A stretch of DNA of 58,900 nt from Oceanibaculum pacificum (GTDB lineage Bacteria; Pseudomonadota; Alphaproteobacteria; Oceanibaculales; Oceanibaculaceae), in contig NZ_LPXN01000002.1 in NCBI RefSeq assembly GCF_001618175.1, positions 1 to 58,900 of the forward strand, in the 5' to 3' direction. A program made the translations under genes and the position numbers. How positions within the stretch are numbered: position 1 is the first letter of the stretch; every line of letters starts with the position of its first letter. This document shows positions 8,012 to 16,336 of this stretch, one piece after another. The notes under the pieces were generated by a model, which worked only from the letters and a program-made list of their open reading frames with translations, did not search any database and was not told the DNA's origin.

Positions 8012-8833
8012 ATGGACGACGAGGCGAATATGGAAGACTTCCGGCGCGAAGAGCGCAGCATCAAGATTTACGATTCGGCAGGCTTCGAGGGCATGCGCCG
8101 GGCCGGCCGCCTGGCCGCCGAGGTGCTGGATTTCATCGCCCCACATGTCGTCCCCGGCGTCACGACGGGCGCGCTGGACAAGCTGTGCCATGATTACATC
8201 GTCGAGCATGGCGCCGTTCCCGCGCCGCTGAATTATCGCGGCTTCCCGAAATCGATCTGCACCTCGGTCAATCATGTCGTGTGCCACGGCATTCCCGGCG
8301 ACAAGAAGCTGATCGAGGGCGACGCGCTGAACATCGACATCACCGTCATCCTGGATGGCTGGTATGGCGACACCAGCCGCATGTTCTATGTCGGCAAGGT
8401 CGGCGTGAAGGCGCAGAAGCTGACCGAGGTGACCTACGAGGCGATGATGCGCGGCATCCAGGCGGTGAAGCCGGGCGCCACGCTGGGCGATATCGGCCAT
8501 GCGATCCAGAGCTACGCCGAGAGCCACCGCTTCTCCGTGGTGCGCGATTTCTGCGGCCACGGGCTGGGCCGGGTGTTCCATGACGCGCCGTCGGTGCTGC
8601 ATTACGGCAAGCCGGGCCATGGCATCAAGCTGCGGCCGGGCATGTTCTTCACCGTCGAGCCGATGATCAATGCCGGCCGCTACGACGTGAAGGTGCTGGC
8701 CGATGGCTGGACCGCCGTGACCAAGGACAAGTCGCTGTCGGCCCAGTTCGAGCATTCCATCGGCGTGACCGAGACCGGCTACGAAATCTTCACCCTGTCG
8801 CCCAAGGGATGGGACAAGCCGCCCTATGGCTGA
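8012..8833 (+). CDS. map: Methionine aminopeptidase, type I
   Basis: This enzyme removes the N-terminal methionine from nascent proteins in the cytoplasm. The 273-aa sequence carries the type I pattern: VNHVVCHGIPG, the metal ligands in LNIDITVILDGWYGDTSRMF, the His ligand in CGHGLGRVFHDAP, and the Glu ligands in FTVEPMINAG and AQFEHSIGVT. Length is normal for the family. The ATG at 8030 (Met7) has GAGGCG just upstream and may be the true start, giving 267 aa. The next gene downstream is the amidase-FliF chimera, with no sign of an operon. Confidence 0.97.
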   Translation: MDDEANMEDFRREERSIKIYDSAGFEGMRRAGRLAAEVLDFIAPHVVPGVTTGALDKLCHDYIVEHGAVPAPLNYRGFPKSICTSVNHVVCHGIPGDKKLIEGDALNIDITVILDGWYGDTSRMFYVGKVGVKAQKLTEVTYEAMMRGIQAVKPGATLGDIGHAIQSYAESHRFSVVRDFCGHGLGRVFHDAPSVLHYGKPGHGIKLRPGMFFTVEPMINAGRYDVKVLADGWTAVTKDKSLSAQFEHSIGVTETGYEIFTLSPKGWDKPPYG

Positions 8834-8912
8834 CAGGCGTGTAAGCGCCGCCCTCTGGTCAAACCGCCTCCAGCTTCGCTAAGGTCGCCCTGAACGGAAC
8901 AGGGTAAGACCG

Positions 8913-9656
8913 ATGACAAGCAAGCACGCCGATCTCTGCTACCTCTCCGCCACGGAGCTGCTGCGCCATTATCAGCGCAAGACGCTGTCACCGGTCGAGG
9001 TGACCAAGGCGGTGCTGGCGCGCATCGAGGCGGTGGATCGGCATGTGAACGCCTTCTGCCTGGTCGACCATGACGCCGCCATCGCCGCCGCCCGCACCTC
9101 AGAGGCGCGCTGGATGCAGCGCGAGCCGCGCGGCATGGTCGACGGCATTCCCGCCACCGTGAAAGACCTGCTGCTCAGCGATGGCTGGCCCACCCTGCGC
9201 GGCAGCAAGACCGTCGACCGCAACCGGAAATGGAGCGAGGACGCCCCCGCCGTCGCCCGCCTGCGCGAGGAAGGGGCGGTCCTGCTCGGCAAGACCACGA
9301 CGCCGGAATATGGCTGGAAGGGCGTGACCGACAGCCCGGTCACCGGCATCACCCGCAACCCCTGGGATACGTCGAAGACGCCTGGCGGCTCCTCCGGCGG
9401 CGCCGCCGCGGCGGCGGCGCTGGCCGGCCCCGGCATGCCGGGTATGCCAGGCATGGCGCCCGGCCTTGAAGGCATGGCGGCCCTGGCCCCGCCGGAGGAG
9501 GAAGAGGACGATATCCTGGACACGATGATCGACATCACCCGCGTTGAGGGCCGCGTCCGCGCTTCCTCGCTGCGCAAGATCGGCGAAATCGTGGACAAGC
9601 ACCCGGAAGAGGCGGTGTCGATCCTGCGCAACTGGATGTACCAGGACCAGGGCTGA
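8913..9656 (+). CDS. Chimera: amidase N-terminus fused in frame to FliF C-terminus
   Basis: Residues 1 to about 165 are an amidase-signature protein: LARIEAVDRHVNAF, GIPATVKDLL with the catalytic Lys84, and the GGSSGGAAA motif at 158-166 with the cis-Ser. The nucleophilic Ser, which should follow about 24 residues later, is absent. After a run of alanines (codons 9402-9419) the sequence changes to a FliF tail: a Gly/Pro/Met-rich linker, PPEEEEDDI, then ITRVEGRVRASSLRKIGEI and EEAVSILRNWMYQD, the segment that binds FliG. FliG follows 51 bases later, as expected for fliF. So both genes are broken, each missing most of its length. Either a deletion or recombination in a GCC/GCG-rich stretch, or an assembly mis-join, explains this. 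No product of known function is expected from the chimera. Confidence 0.9.
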   Translation: MTSKHADLCYLSATELLRHYQRKTLSPVEVTKAVLARIEAVDRHVNAFCLVDHDAAIAAARTSEARWMQREPRGMVDGIPATVKDLLLSDGWPTLRGSKTVDRNRKWSEDAPAVARLREEGAVLLGKTTTPEYGWKGVTDSPVTGITRNPWDTSKTPGGSSGGAAAAAALAGPGMPGMPGMAPGLEGMAALAPPEEEEDDILDTMIDITRVEGRVRASSLRKIGEIVDKHPEEAVSILRNWMYQDQG

Positions 9657-9706
9657 GCCGAAATTCTGACGTGAAGCGCCGTCCACAGGACGGATGAGGT
9701 GGCGAA

Positions 9707-10723
9707 ATGCGCGTGAGAGAAGATTATCGCTCGCTGGGGGGGCCGGAAAAGGCCGCCATCCTGCTGATGAGTCTGGGCGAGGAGCATGCCCAGAAGATTT
9801 TCGCGCTGATGGATGACGAGGAGATCAAGGAAGTCTCTCAGGTCATGGCCAATTTGGGCACCGTCAGCTCGAACATCGTGGAGCGGCTGTTCGTCGAATT
9901 CGCCGAGCAGATTTCCTCCACAGGTTCGCTGGTCGGCAGCTTCGATTCGACCGAGCGGCTACTGTCCAAGGTGCTCGACCCTGACCGGGTCGGCGACATC
10001 ATGGAGGAGATTCGCGGTCCGGCCGGTCGCACCATGTGGGACAAGTTGGGCAATGTGAACGAAATCGTTCTGGCCAATTATCTGAAGAACGAATATCCGC
10101 AGACCGTGGCCGTGGTGATGTCGAAGATCAACCCGGCCCATGCCGCCAAGGTGCTGGCGCTGCTGCCGGAGAATTTCGCCATGGAAGTCGTCATGCGCAT
10201 GCTGCGCATGGAGGCCGTGCAGAAGGATATTCTGAACGATGTGGAGCGCGTGCTGCGCACCGAGTTCATGAGCAATCTGGCGCGGTCCAACCGCCGCGAC
10301 GCGCATGAGATGATGGCCGATATCTTCAACAGCCTGGACCGCGCGACGGAGACCCGCTTCGTCACCGCGCTGGAGGAGCGCAACCGCGATTCGGCGGAGA
10401 AGATCAAGGCGCTGATGTTCACCTTCGAGGATCTGGGTCGGCTCGACCCCGGCGGCGTGCAGACCCTGCTGCGCACGGTGGAGAAGGACAAGCTGGCGAT
10501 CGCGTTGAAGGGCTCGACGGAAGAGCTGCGCGACCTGTTCTTCTCCAACATGTCCGAACGCGCGGCCAAGCTGATGCGCGAGGATATGGCCTCGCTGGGC
10601 CCGGTCCGCCTGAAGGATGTGGAAGACGCCCAGATGGCCATGGTGCAGACTGCGAAGGATCTGTCGAACCGCGGCGAGATCGTGATCTCCGAAGGCAAGG
10701 GCGACGATCAGCTTGTCTATTAA
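9707..10723 (+). CDS. fliG: Flagellar motor switch protein FliG
   Basis: FliG sits between the MS ring and the C ring and carries the charged torque helix that meets the stator. The 338-aa sequence has the N-terminal domain ([22 protein letters not shown]), the middle domain with the EHPQ-like region, here [23 protein letters not shown] (near residues 125-150), and the C-terminal armadillo-type domain ending in [26 protein letters not shown] (about 238-254) is the region around the torque helix. Start at ATG 9707 with GAGGTGG eight bases upstream. It heads the intact part of the operon; its partner fliF is reduced to a tail just upstream. Confidence 0.97.
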   Translation: MRVREDYRSLGGPEKAAILLMSLGEEHAQKIFALMDDEEIKEVSQVMANLGTVSSNIVERLFVEFAEQISSTGSLVGSFDSTERLLSKVLDPDRVGDIMEEIRGPAGRTMWDKLGNVNEIVLANYLKNEYPQTVAVVMSKINPAHAAKVLALLPENFAMEVVMRMLRMEAVQKDILNDVERVLRTEFMSNLARSNRRDAHEMMADIFNSLDRATETRFVTALEERNRDSAEKIKALMFTFEDLGRLDPGGVQTLLRTVEKDKLAIALKGSTEELRDLFFSNMSERAAKLMREDMASLGPVRLKDVEDAQMAMVQTAKDLSNRGEIVISEGKGDDQLVY

Positions 10724-10746
10724 TCCGACGCAGCGGGGGTAGGCCC

Positions 10747-11484
10747 ATGTCCCGGGCGATGAAACCTTTCCTGTTCGAACGGGACTTCGACGTCGACCCG
10801 GCGCAGATTCGCCGTCGTCGCGAGGCCGAGGCGAAGGCGCGCGAGACGGCCGAGGCCGAGGCCGCCGCCATCGCCGCCGCGCCGCCGCCGCCCAGCTACA
10901 GCCAGGAAGAGCTGGACCAGGTGGCGGAAGAATCGTTCCAGCGCGGCATCGCCCAGGGCCGGGCCGAGGCGATGACCGGCATCGAGCAGCGCCAGGCCGA
11001 TACCTGCCAGGCGGTCGGCGACCGGATCGACGGGTTGCTGCGCGGCCAGCGCGCCGCCTTCGATGAGATGGCCGGCGAGATGCTGGAACTGACCTATACG
11101 CTGCTGCGCCGCCTGTCGCCGGAACTGGCCCGCCGGGGCGGGTTGACGGAGATCGAGGCGGTGATCGCCGAGATATTCCATAATCTGCGCGACGAGCCGA
11201 AAGTGATTGCGCGGGTGCATCCCGATATGCTGGTGGGCATCGCGCCACGGCTGGATGAGGCGGCGGCGCGCAATGGCTTCGAGGGGCAACTGGTGCTGCG
11301 CGGCGACGAATCGCTGGCGGAAGGCGATTGTCGGCTGGAATGGGCCGATGGCGGCGCGGAACGGGTGTCGCGGGAGCTGTGGCGCCGCATCGATGCGGCG
11401 CTGGAACGGCTGATCGGCCATACGCCGCAAATTCGCGATAGGATGCCCGAAGGCAACGAGATGACGCCGGCGACGGCAGAGTAA
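10747..11484 (+). CDS. fliH: Flagellar assembly protein FliH
   Basis: FliH regulates the export ATPase FliI and links it to the C ring. This 245-aa protein has a charged N-terminal region rich in Arg/Glu/Ala (about 20-45), a proline run, the EEL...QRGIAQGRAEAM coiled segment, and a C-terminal FliH/V-ATPase E-subunit-like domain (VIARVHPDML, LRGDESLAEGDCRLEW). This matches the FliH/FlbE type that follows fliG in Caulobacter and its relatives. The gene lies 23 bases after fliG and 19 before fliN, so they are co-transcribed. FliI itself is not in the window. Confidence 0.9.
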   Translation: MSRAMKPFLFERDFDVDPAQIRRRREAEAKARETAEAEAAAIAAAPPPPSYSQEELDQVAEESFQRGIAQGRAEAMTGIEQRQADTCQAVGDRIDGLLRGQRAAFDEMAGEMLELTYTLLRRLSPELARRGGLTEIEAVIAEIFHNLRDEPKVIARVHPDMLVGIAPRLDEAAARNGFEGQLVLRGDESLAEGDCRLEWADGGAERVSRELWRRIDAALERLIGHTPQIRDRMPEGNEMTPATAE

Positions 11485-11503
11485 CGAAACAAAGGAGAAC
11501 AGC

Positions 11504-11854
11504 ATGGCGCCCGATAATGACGATCTGGAGCTGTCCGAACTGGAAGGCCAGGAACAGCCTTTCGGCGCCGATGACGGCGCGGCCGAGGACGAGACCCAGC
11601 GCAGCGCGCGCGACCTGGAGGCGGTGTACGACATTCCCGTCCAGGTCTCGGCGGTGCTGGGCAAGGCCACCATGCAGGTCAGCCAGCTCTTGAAGCTGGG
11701 TCGCGGCGCGGTGGTGGAACTGGACCGCAAGGTCGGCGAGGCGATCGATATCTATGTGAACAACCGCCTGGTCGCGCGCGGCGAGGTGGTGATCGTGGAT
11801 GAACGCCTGGGCGTCACCATGACAGAAATCATCAAGTCCGACCGCGCGACCTGA
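11504..11854 (+). CDS. fliN: Flagellar motor switch protein FliN
   Basis: FliN forms the base of the C ring with FliM. The 116-aa protein has an acidic N-terminal tail (about 1-35) and a SpoA/SURF1-type domain: YDIPVQVSAVLGKATMQVSQ, LLKLGRGAVVELDR, and VNNRLVARGEVVIVDERLGV near the end. All hallmark positions of FliN are present and the length is usual. The ribosome site AAGGAGAA precedes the ATG. It sits between fliH and motA. Confidence 0.96.
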   Translation: MAPDNDDLELSELEGQEQPFGADDGAAEDETQRSARDLEAVYDIPVQVSAVLGKATMQVSQLLKLGRGAVVELDRKVGEAIDIYVNNRLVARGEVVIVDERLGVTMTEIIKSDRAT

Positions 11855-11880
11855 TCGCGCTATCCGGGGGGCAGAAGGGG

Positions 11881-12759
11881 ATGTCGGACGCTTTCAGCAA
11901 GGCGGGGGCCAGTCGCGCCGGTGCCGCGCCAGAACCGGCGCGCGTGGTCGCCAGCCAGGTGGATATCGTGCCGCCCGGCTCGCGCACCGTGCTCGATGTG
12001 GCGACGCTGCTCGGCCTGATCGGCGGCTTCGCGCTGATCGGTACCGCGATGTCGCTCAGCGGCTCGGCCGGCTCCTTCGTCGATATTCCCTCGGTGCTGA
12101 TCGTGCTGGGCGGCACGCTGGCGGTGGTGCTGATCTGCTATTCGCTGCAGGAGGTGATGCAGACCCGGGACGTGCTGTACCGCACGCTGTTCCGCGTGGC
12201 GCGCGATCCGCGGACCGCGGCGACCTGGATGCTGCACCTGTCGGAAACCGCGCGCGCCCAGGGCGTGCTGGCGCTGGAGCGCTATCTGGCCGATATGCAG
12301 CGCGAGCCCTTCCTGCACCGCGCGGTGCAGATGGTGGTCGACGGCTCCCCGGCGGAGGAGGTGGATCGCAGCCTGCGGCAGGAGATGGCGGCCAATGTCG
12401 CGCGCCAGACCAAGACGGCAAGCGTGCTGCGCAAGGCGGCCGAGATCGCCCCGGCGATGGGGCTGATCGGCACGCTGGTCGGCCTGGTGCAGATGCTGGG
12501 CAATCTGAACGATCCCACCAGCATCGGCCCGGCGATGGCGATAGCGCTGCTGACGACCTTCTATGGCGCGGTGCTGGCCTACATGATTTTCGCCCCCCTG
12601 GCGTCCAAGCTGGAGCGCAATCTGGGCGAGGAGCAGATGGTCGGGCAGATCTACCTGCTGGGGGCGCTCTCCATCGCCCGGCAGGAACATCCGCGCCGGC
12701 TGGAGATGCAGGTGAACACCATCCTGCCGCCCGCCGGGCGGGTGAGTTTTTTCGACTGA
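11881..12759 (+). CDS. motA: MotA/TolQ/ExbB-type stator protein
   Basis: A 292-aa inner-membrane protein of the MotA/PomA family, the proton- or sodium-conducting half of the flagellar stator. Four membrane segments are visible: about 37-60, 66-90, and the pair at about 196-216 and 225-250. The last two carry the signature PAMGLIGTLVGLVQMLGNL and AIALLTTFYGAVLAY. The long cytoplasmic loop between segments two and three (LRQEMAANVARQ, Arg-rich) is where FliG contacts fall. There is no motB next to it, so the partner must be elsewhere. The gene lies 26 bases after fliN and is co-transcribed. Confidence 0.9.
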   Translation: MSDAFSKAGASRAGAAPEPARVVASQVDIVPPGSRTVLDVATLLGLIGGFALIGTAMSLSGSAGSFVDIPSVLIVLGGTLAVVLICYSLQEVMQTRDVLYRTLFRVARDPRTAATWMLHLSETARAQGVLALERYLADMQREPFLHRAVQMVVDGSPAEEVDRSLRQEMAANVARQTKTASVLRKAAEIAPAMGLIGTLVGLVQMLGNLNDPTSIGPAMAIALLTTFYGAVLAYMIFAPLASKLERNLGEEQMVGQIYLLGALSIARQEHPRRLEMQVNTILPPAGRVSFFD

Positions 12760-12796
12760 GCGGCGCCGGATGATCGGGGCTTGACGGAGAGTTATA

Positions 12797-14146
12797 ATGC
12801 GGTTGCTTATCCTCGGCACGCTTGAAGGGCACTTGACCGCCGCCAGCCAGATCGCGCTGGCGCGTGGGGCCAAGGTCAGCCATGCCGACACCATCGAAAA
12901 AGGCTTGCAGGCGCTGCGCGCCGGGCAGGGCGCCGATCTGGTGATGATCGACGCCAAGCTGCCGATCGCCCGGCTGATGGAAAGCCTGAAGGCCGAGCGC
13001 ATCACCATTCCGGTGGTTGCCTGCGGCACCGGCACCGATGCCGAGACGGCGGTTCGCGCGATCAAGGCCGGGGCCAAGGAATATGTGCCCCTGCCGCCCG
13101 ACGCGGAGCTGATCGCCGCCGTGCTGCAAGCGGTCGCCGAGGAATCCAACGCCCTCATCTTCAAGGATGTGGTGATGGCCCAGGTGATCAAGCTGGCCGA
13201 CCAGATAGCACCGTCCGACGCCAGCATCCTGGTCACCGGGGAGTCCGGCACCGGCAAGGAGGTGATGGCCCGTTACATCCACGCCAAGAGCCGCCGGGCG
13301 AACCAGAAATTCGTCGCCGTCAATTGTGCCGCGATCCCGGAGAATTTGCTGGAATCCGAGCTGTTCGGGCATGAGAAGGGGGCCTTCACCGGGGCTGTCG
13401 CCCGCCGCATCGGCAAGTTCGAGGAAGCCAATGGCGGTACGCTGCTGCTGGACGAGATCAGCGAGATGGACCCGCGCCTGCAAGCCAAGCTGCTGCGCGT
13501 GATCCAGGAACGCGAGATCGACCGGGTTGGCGGAACCACGCCGGTGAAGGTGAATGTCCGCCTCGTCGCCACCTCCAACCGCAATCTGGACGAGGAGGTG
13601 AAGAACGGCAATTTCCGCGAGGATCTGTATTTCCGGCTGAACGTCTTCAACCTGGCGCTGCCGCCCTTGCGCAAGCGCCCGCAGGATGTGAAGGCGCTGG
13701 CCGAGCATTTCGTGAAGAAATATTCCGAGGCCAATGGCGTGGCACAACGGCCGATCGCCGCCGAGGCGCTGGCGCGGCTGCAGGCGCATCACTGGAAGGG
13801 CAATGTGCGCGAGCTGGAGAACACCCTGCATCGCGCAGTGCTGCTGGCCAGCGGCGACGAAATCGGGCCGGAGGCGATCATGCTGACCGGCGAGGCGGCG
13901 GCGGAAACACCGGGTGCCGTGGCCGACGCGGCGGCCGATGCGCTGGGCCTCGGCTCCCTGGTCGGCCGCACCGTGGCCGATGTGGAGCGCGACCTGATCA
14001 TCGACACGCTGAAGCATTGCCTGGGCAATCGCACCCACGCCGCGAACATCCTCGGCATCTCGATCCGCACGCTGCGCAACAAGCTGCGCCAGTATACGGA
14101 CGAGGGCATCCCGGTGCCGATGCCGGGTGAGGCGGAGCCGGCTTAG
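12797..14146 (+). CDS. flbD: Sigma-54-dependent flagellar activator FlbD
   Basis: This 449-aa enhancer-binding protein should activate sigma-54 flagellar promoters. Domain order: receiver-like domain (about 1-115), AAA+ domain (about 130-360) with Walker A GESGTGKE, the sigma-54 contact loop GAFTGA, Walker B GGTLLLDEI and the R-finger region, then a Fis-type helix-turn-helix (HAANILGISIRTLRNKLRQY). The receiver is degenerate: the acidic pair near the start is replaced by Gly-Thr (LILGTLEG) and the usual KP switch motif reads LP, although the Asp in MIDAKLP remains. This matches the atypical FlbD of Caulobacter, which is not controlled by ordinary phosphorylation. It lies within the flagellar operon. 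Confidence 0.95.
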   Translation: MRLLILGTLEGHLTAASQIALARGAKVSHADTIEKGLQALRAGQGADLVMIDAKLPIARLMESLKAERITIPVVACGTGTDAETAVRAIKAGAKEYVPLPPDAELIAAVLQAVAEESNALIFKDVVMAQVIKLADQIAPSDASILVTGESGTGKEVMARYIHAKSRRANQKFVAVNCAAIPENLLESELFGHEKGAFTGAVARRIGKFEEANGGTLLLDEISEMDPRLQAKLLRVIQEREIDRVGGTTPVKVNVRLVATSNRNLDEEVKNGNFREDLYFRLNVFNLALPPLRKRPQDVKALAEHFVKKYSEANGVAQRPIAAEALARLQAHHWKGNVRELENTLHRAVLLASGDEIGPEAIMLTGEAAAETPGAVADAAADALGLGSLVGRTVADVERDLIIDTLKHCLGNRTHAANILGISIRTLRNKLRQYTDEGIPVPMPGEAEPA

Positions 14147-14163
14147 GCATGATAGGCTAGCGG

Positions 14164-16284
14164 ATGGCGGATACCTCGCAACAGGGCAGCCCAGGCGGCG
14201 GCGGATCGTTCAACGATCTGCTCGGCCGCTATGGCGGCATGTTCAACCGTCCGGATATCGCCGTCGCCCTGGGCATGGTGGGTATCCTGTCGGTGCTGAT
14301 CCTGCCGATGCCGACCTGGCTGCTGGATATCGCGCTGGCCCTGTCGCTGACCTTCTCGGTGCTGATCCTGATGACGGTGATGTTCATTCACCGGCCGATG
14401 GATTTCAACGCCTTCCCCACCGTGCTGCTGATCGCCACCATGCTGCGGCTGGCGCTGAACCTGGCCTCGACGCGGCTGATCCTGTCGGAGGGCCATACCG
14501 GGCCACAGGCGGCGGGCGATGTCATCGCCTCCTTCGGCTCCTTCATGATGGGCGGTAATTACGTCATTGGCGCCATCGTCTTCGCCATCCTGGTGATCGT
14601 GAACTTCATCGTCATCACCAAGGGCGCGGGGCGTATCGCGGAAGTCGGCGCGCGCTTCAGCCTGGACGCCATGCCGGGCAAGCAGATGGCGATCGACGCC
14701 GACCTGTCCTCCGGCCTGATCACCGAGGACGAGGCGCGCACCAGGCGCAAGGAGCTGGAGGAGGAGAGCACCTTCTACGGCGCGATGGACGGTGCGTCCA
14801 AATTCGTGCGCGGCGACGCGGTGGCCGGCCTGCTGATCACCTTCATCAACGTGATCGGCGGCATGATCATCGGCGTGGCCCAGCAGGGCATGGGCTTTGG
14901 CGACGCGGCGCGCACCTACACGCTGCTGACCGTCGGCGATGGGCTGGTCAGCCAGATTCCGGCACTGATCGTCTCCACCGCCGCCGGCCTGCTGGTCTCG
15001 AAGTCCGGCGCGCCGGGCACGGCCGACAAGCAGCTCATCAGGCAGTTGGGCGGCTATCCCACCGCGCTGGGCCTGTCCTCCTTCCTGATGCTGACCTTGG
15101 GCGTGCTGCCGGGCCTGCCTTTCACGCCGTTCTTCCTGCTGGCGGTGATCACGGGGGCGGCTGCCTATTTCATGGCGCGCCAGCAGCGGAAGGAGGTGGT
15201 GCGCAAGGCCGAGGCCATCGCCATCGATTCCGCCCCCGCTCCGGCGGCGGAGGAGCCGATCTCGACCGCGCTGCATATCGATTTGATCCGGCTGGAGCTG
15301 GGCTATGGCCTGCTGCCGCTGATCAACAGCACCGACGGCCAGCGGCTGACCGACCAGATCAAGGCGCTGCGCCGGCAATTGGCGACCGAGCTGGGCTTCA
15401 TCATGCCGTCGGTGCGCATCCAGGATAATCTGCAACTGCCGCCCAACACCTATCTGCTGCGCATCAAGGAGATCGAGAGCGGGCGCGGCGATATCCGCCC
15501 CAACATGCTGCTGGTGATGGACCCGCGCGGCCAGAAGATCGATCTGCCGGGCGAGCCGACGCGCGAGCCGACCTTTGGCCTTCCCGCCATGTGGATCAAT
15601 CCCAGCCACCGGGAGGAGGCGCTGTTCCGCGGCTATACGGTGGTCGATCCGCCGACCGTGGTGACCACGCACCTGACCGAGATTGTACGCGACAACATGT
15701 CGGACCTGCTGTCCTACACCGAGACGCAGAAGCTGCTGGACGAATTGTCGGGCACGCATCAGAAGCTGGTCGCCGACGTGGTGCCGACGCATATCTCGGT
15801 CGGCGGGCTACAGCGCATTTTGCAGAATCTGCTGGGCGAGCGGATTTCGATCCGCGATCTGCCGACCATCCTGGAAGGCATTTCCGAGGCCAGCACCTAT
15901 ACCCGCAACGTGACCACCATCACCGAGCATGTGCGCGCCCGCCTGGCCCGCCAGCTCAGCGAGCAATACACCAACGAGGAAGGCCATATTCCCATGGTCA
16001 CCCTGTCGCCGGACTGGGAGCAGGCCTTCGCCGATTCCATCGTCGGGCAGGGCGAAGAGAAGCAATTGTCCATGCAGCCCACCAAGCTGCAGCAATTTAT
16101 CGGCTCCGTGCGGCAGACCTTCGAGCAGATGGCGGCGCTGGGCGAAGCGCCTGTTCTGTTGACCAGCCCGGCAATTAGGCCTTATGTGCGTTCCATCATC
16201 GAGCGGTTCCGCCCGTCCACGGTCGTGCTCTCGCAGAACGAGATCCACCCGAAGGCGAAGATCAAGACCCTGGGGCAGGTCTGA
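14164..16284 (+). CDS. flhA: Flagellar export gate protein FlhA
   Basis: FlhA is the nonameric core of the flagellar type III export gate. At 706 aa it has normal length. The first ~340 residues hold about eight membrane segments with the FHIPEP-family signature between them (MDFNAFPTVLLIATMLRLALN, then KGAGRIAEVGARFSLDAMPGKQM). The C-terminal cytoplasmic half (about 370-706) ends with RPYVRSIIERFRPSTVVLSQNEI, the chaperone and substrate docking platform. Start ATG at 14164 lies 17 bases after flbD. FlhB, the FliPQR core and the ATPase are not in this window. Confidence 0.98.
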   Translation: MADTSQQGSPGGGGSFNDLLGRYGGMFNRPDIAVALGMVGILSVLILPMPTWLLDIALALSLTFSVLILMTVMFIHRPMDFNAFPTVLLIATMLRLALNLASTRLILSEGHTGPQAAGDVIASFGSFMMGGNYVIGAIVFAILVIVNFIVITKGAGRIAEVGARFSLDAMPGKQMAIDADLSSGLITEDEARTRRKELEEESTFYGAMDGASKFVRGDAVAGLLITFINVIGGMIIGVAQQGMGFGDAARTYTLLTVGDGLVSQIPALIVSTAAGLLVSKSGAPGTADKQLIRQLGGYPTALGLSSFLMLTLGVLPGLPFTPFFLLAVITGAAAYFMARQQRKEVVRKAEAIAIDSAPAPAAEEPISTALHIDLIRLELGYGLLPLINSTDGQRLTDQIKALRRQLATELGFIMPSVRIQDNLQLPPNTYLLRIKEIESGRGDIRPNMLLVMDPRGQKIDLPGEPTREPTFGLPAMWINPSHREEALFRGYTVVDPPTVVTTHLTEIVRDNMSDLLSYTETQKLLDELSGTHQKLVADVVPTHISVGGLQRILQNLLGERISIRDLPTILEGISEASTYTRNVTTITEHVRARLARQLSEQYTNEEGHIPMVTLSPDWEQAFADSIVGQGEEKQLSMQPTKLQQFIGSVRQTFEQMAALGEAPVLLTSPAIRPYVRSIIERFRPSTVVLSQNEIHPKAKIKTLGQV

Positions 16285-16336
16285 TCGACCGGAAAGGCGA
16301 CATCGATCATGGATGCAGGGGAAGCTGGGGCCATAG

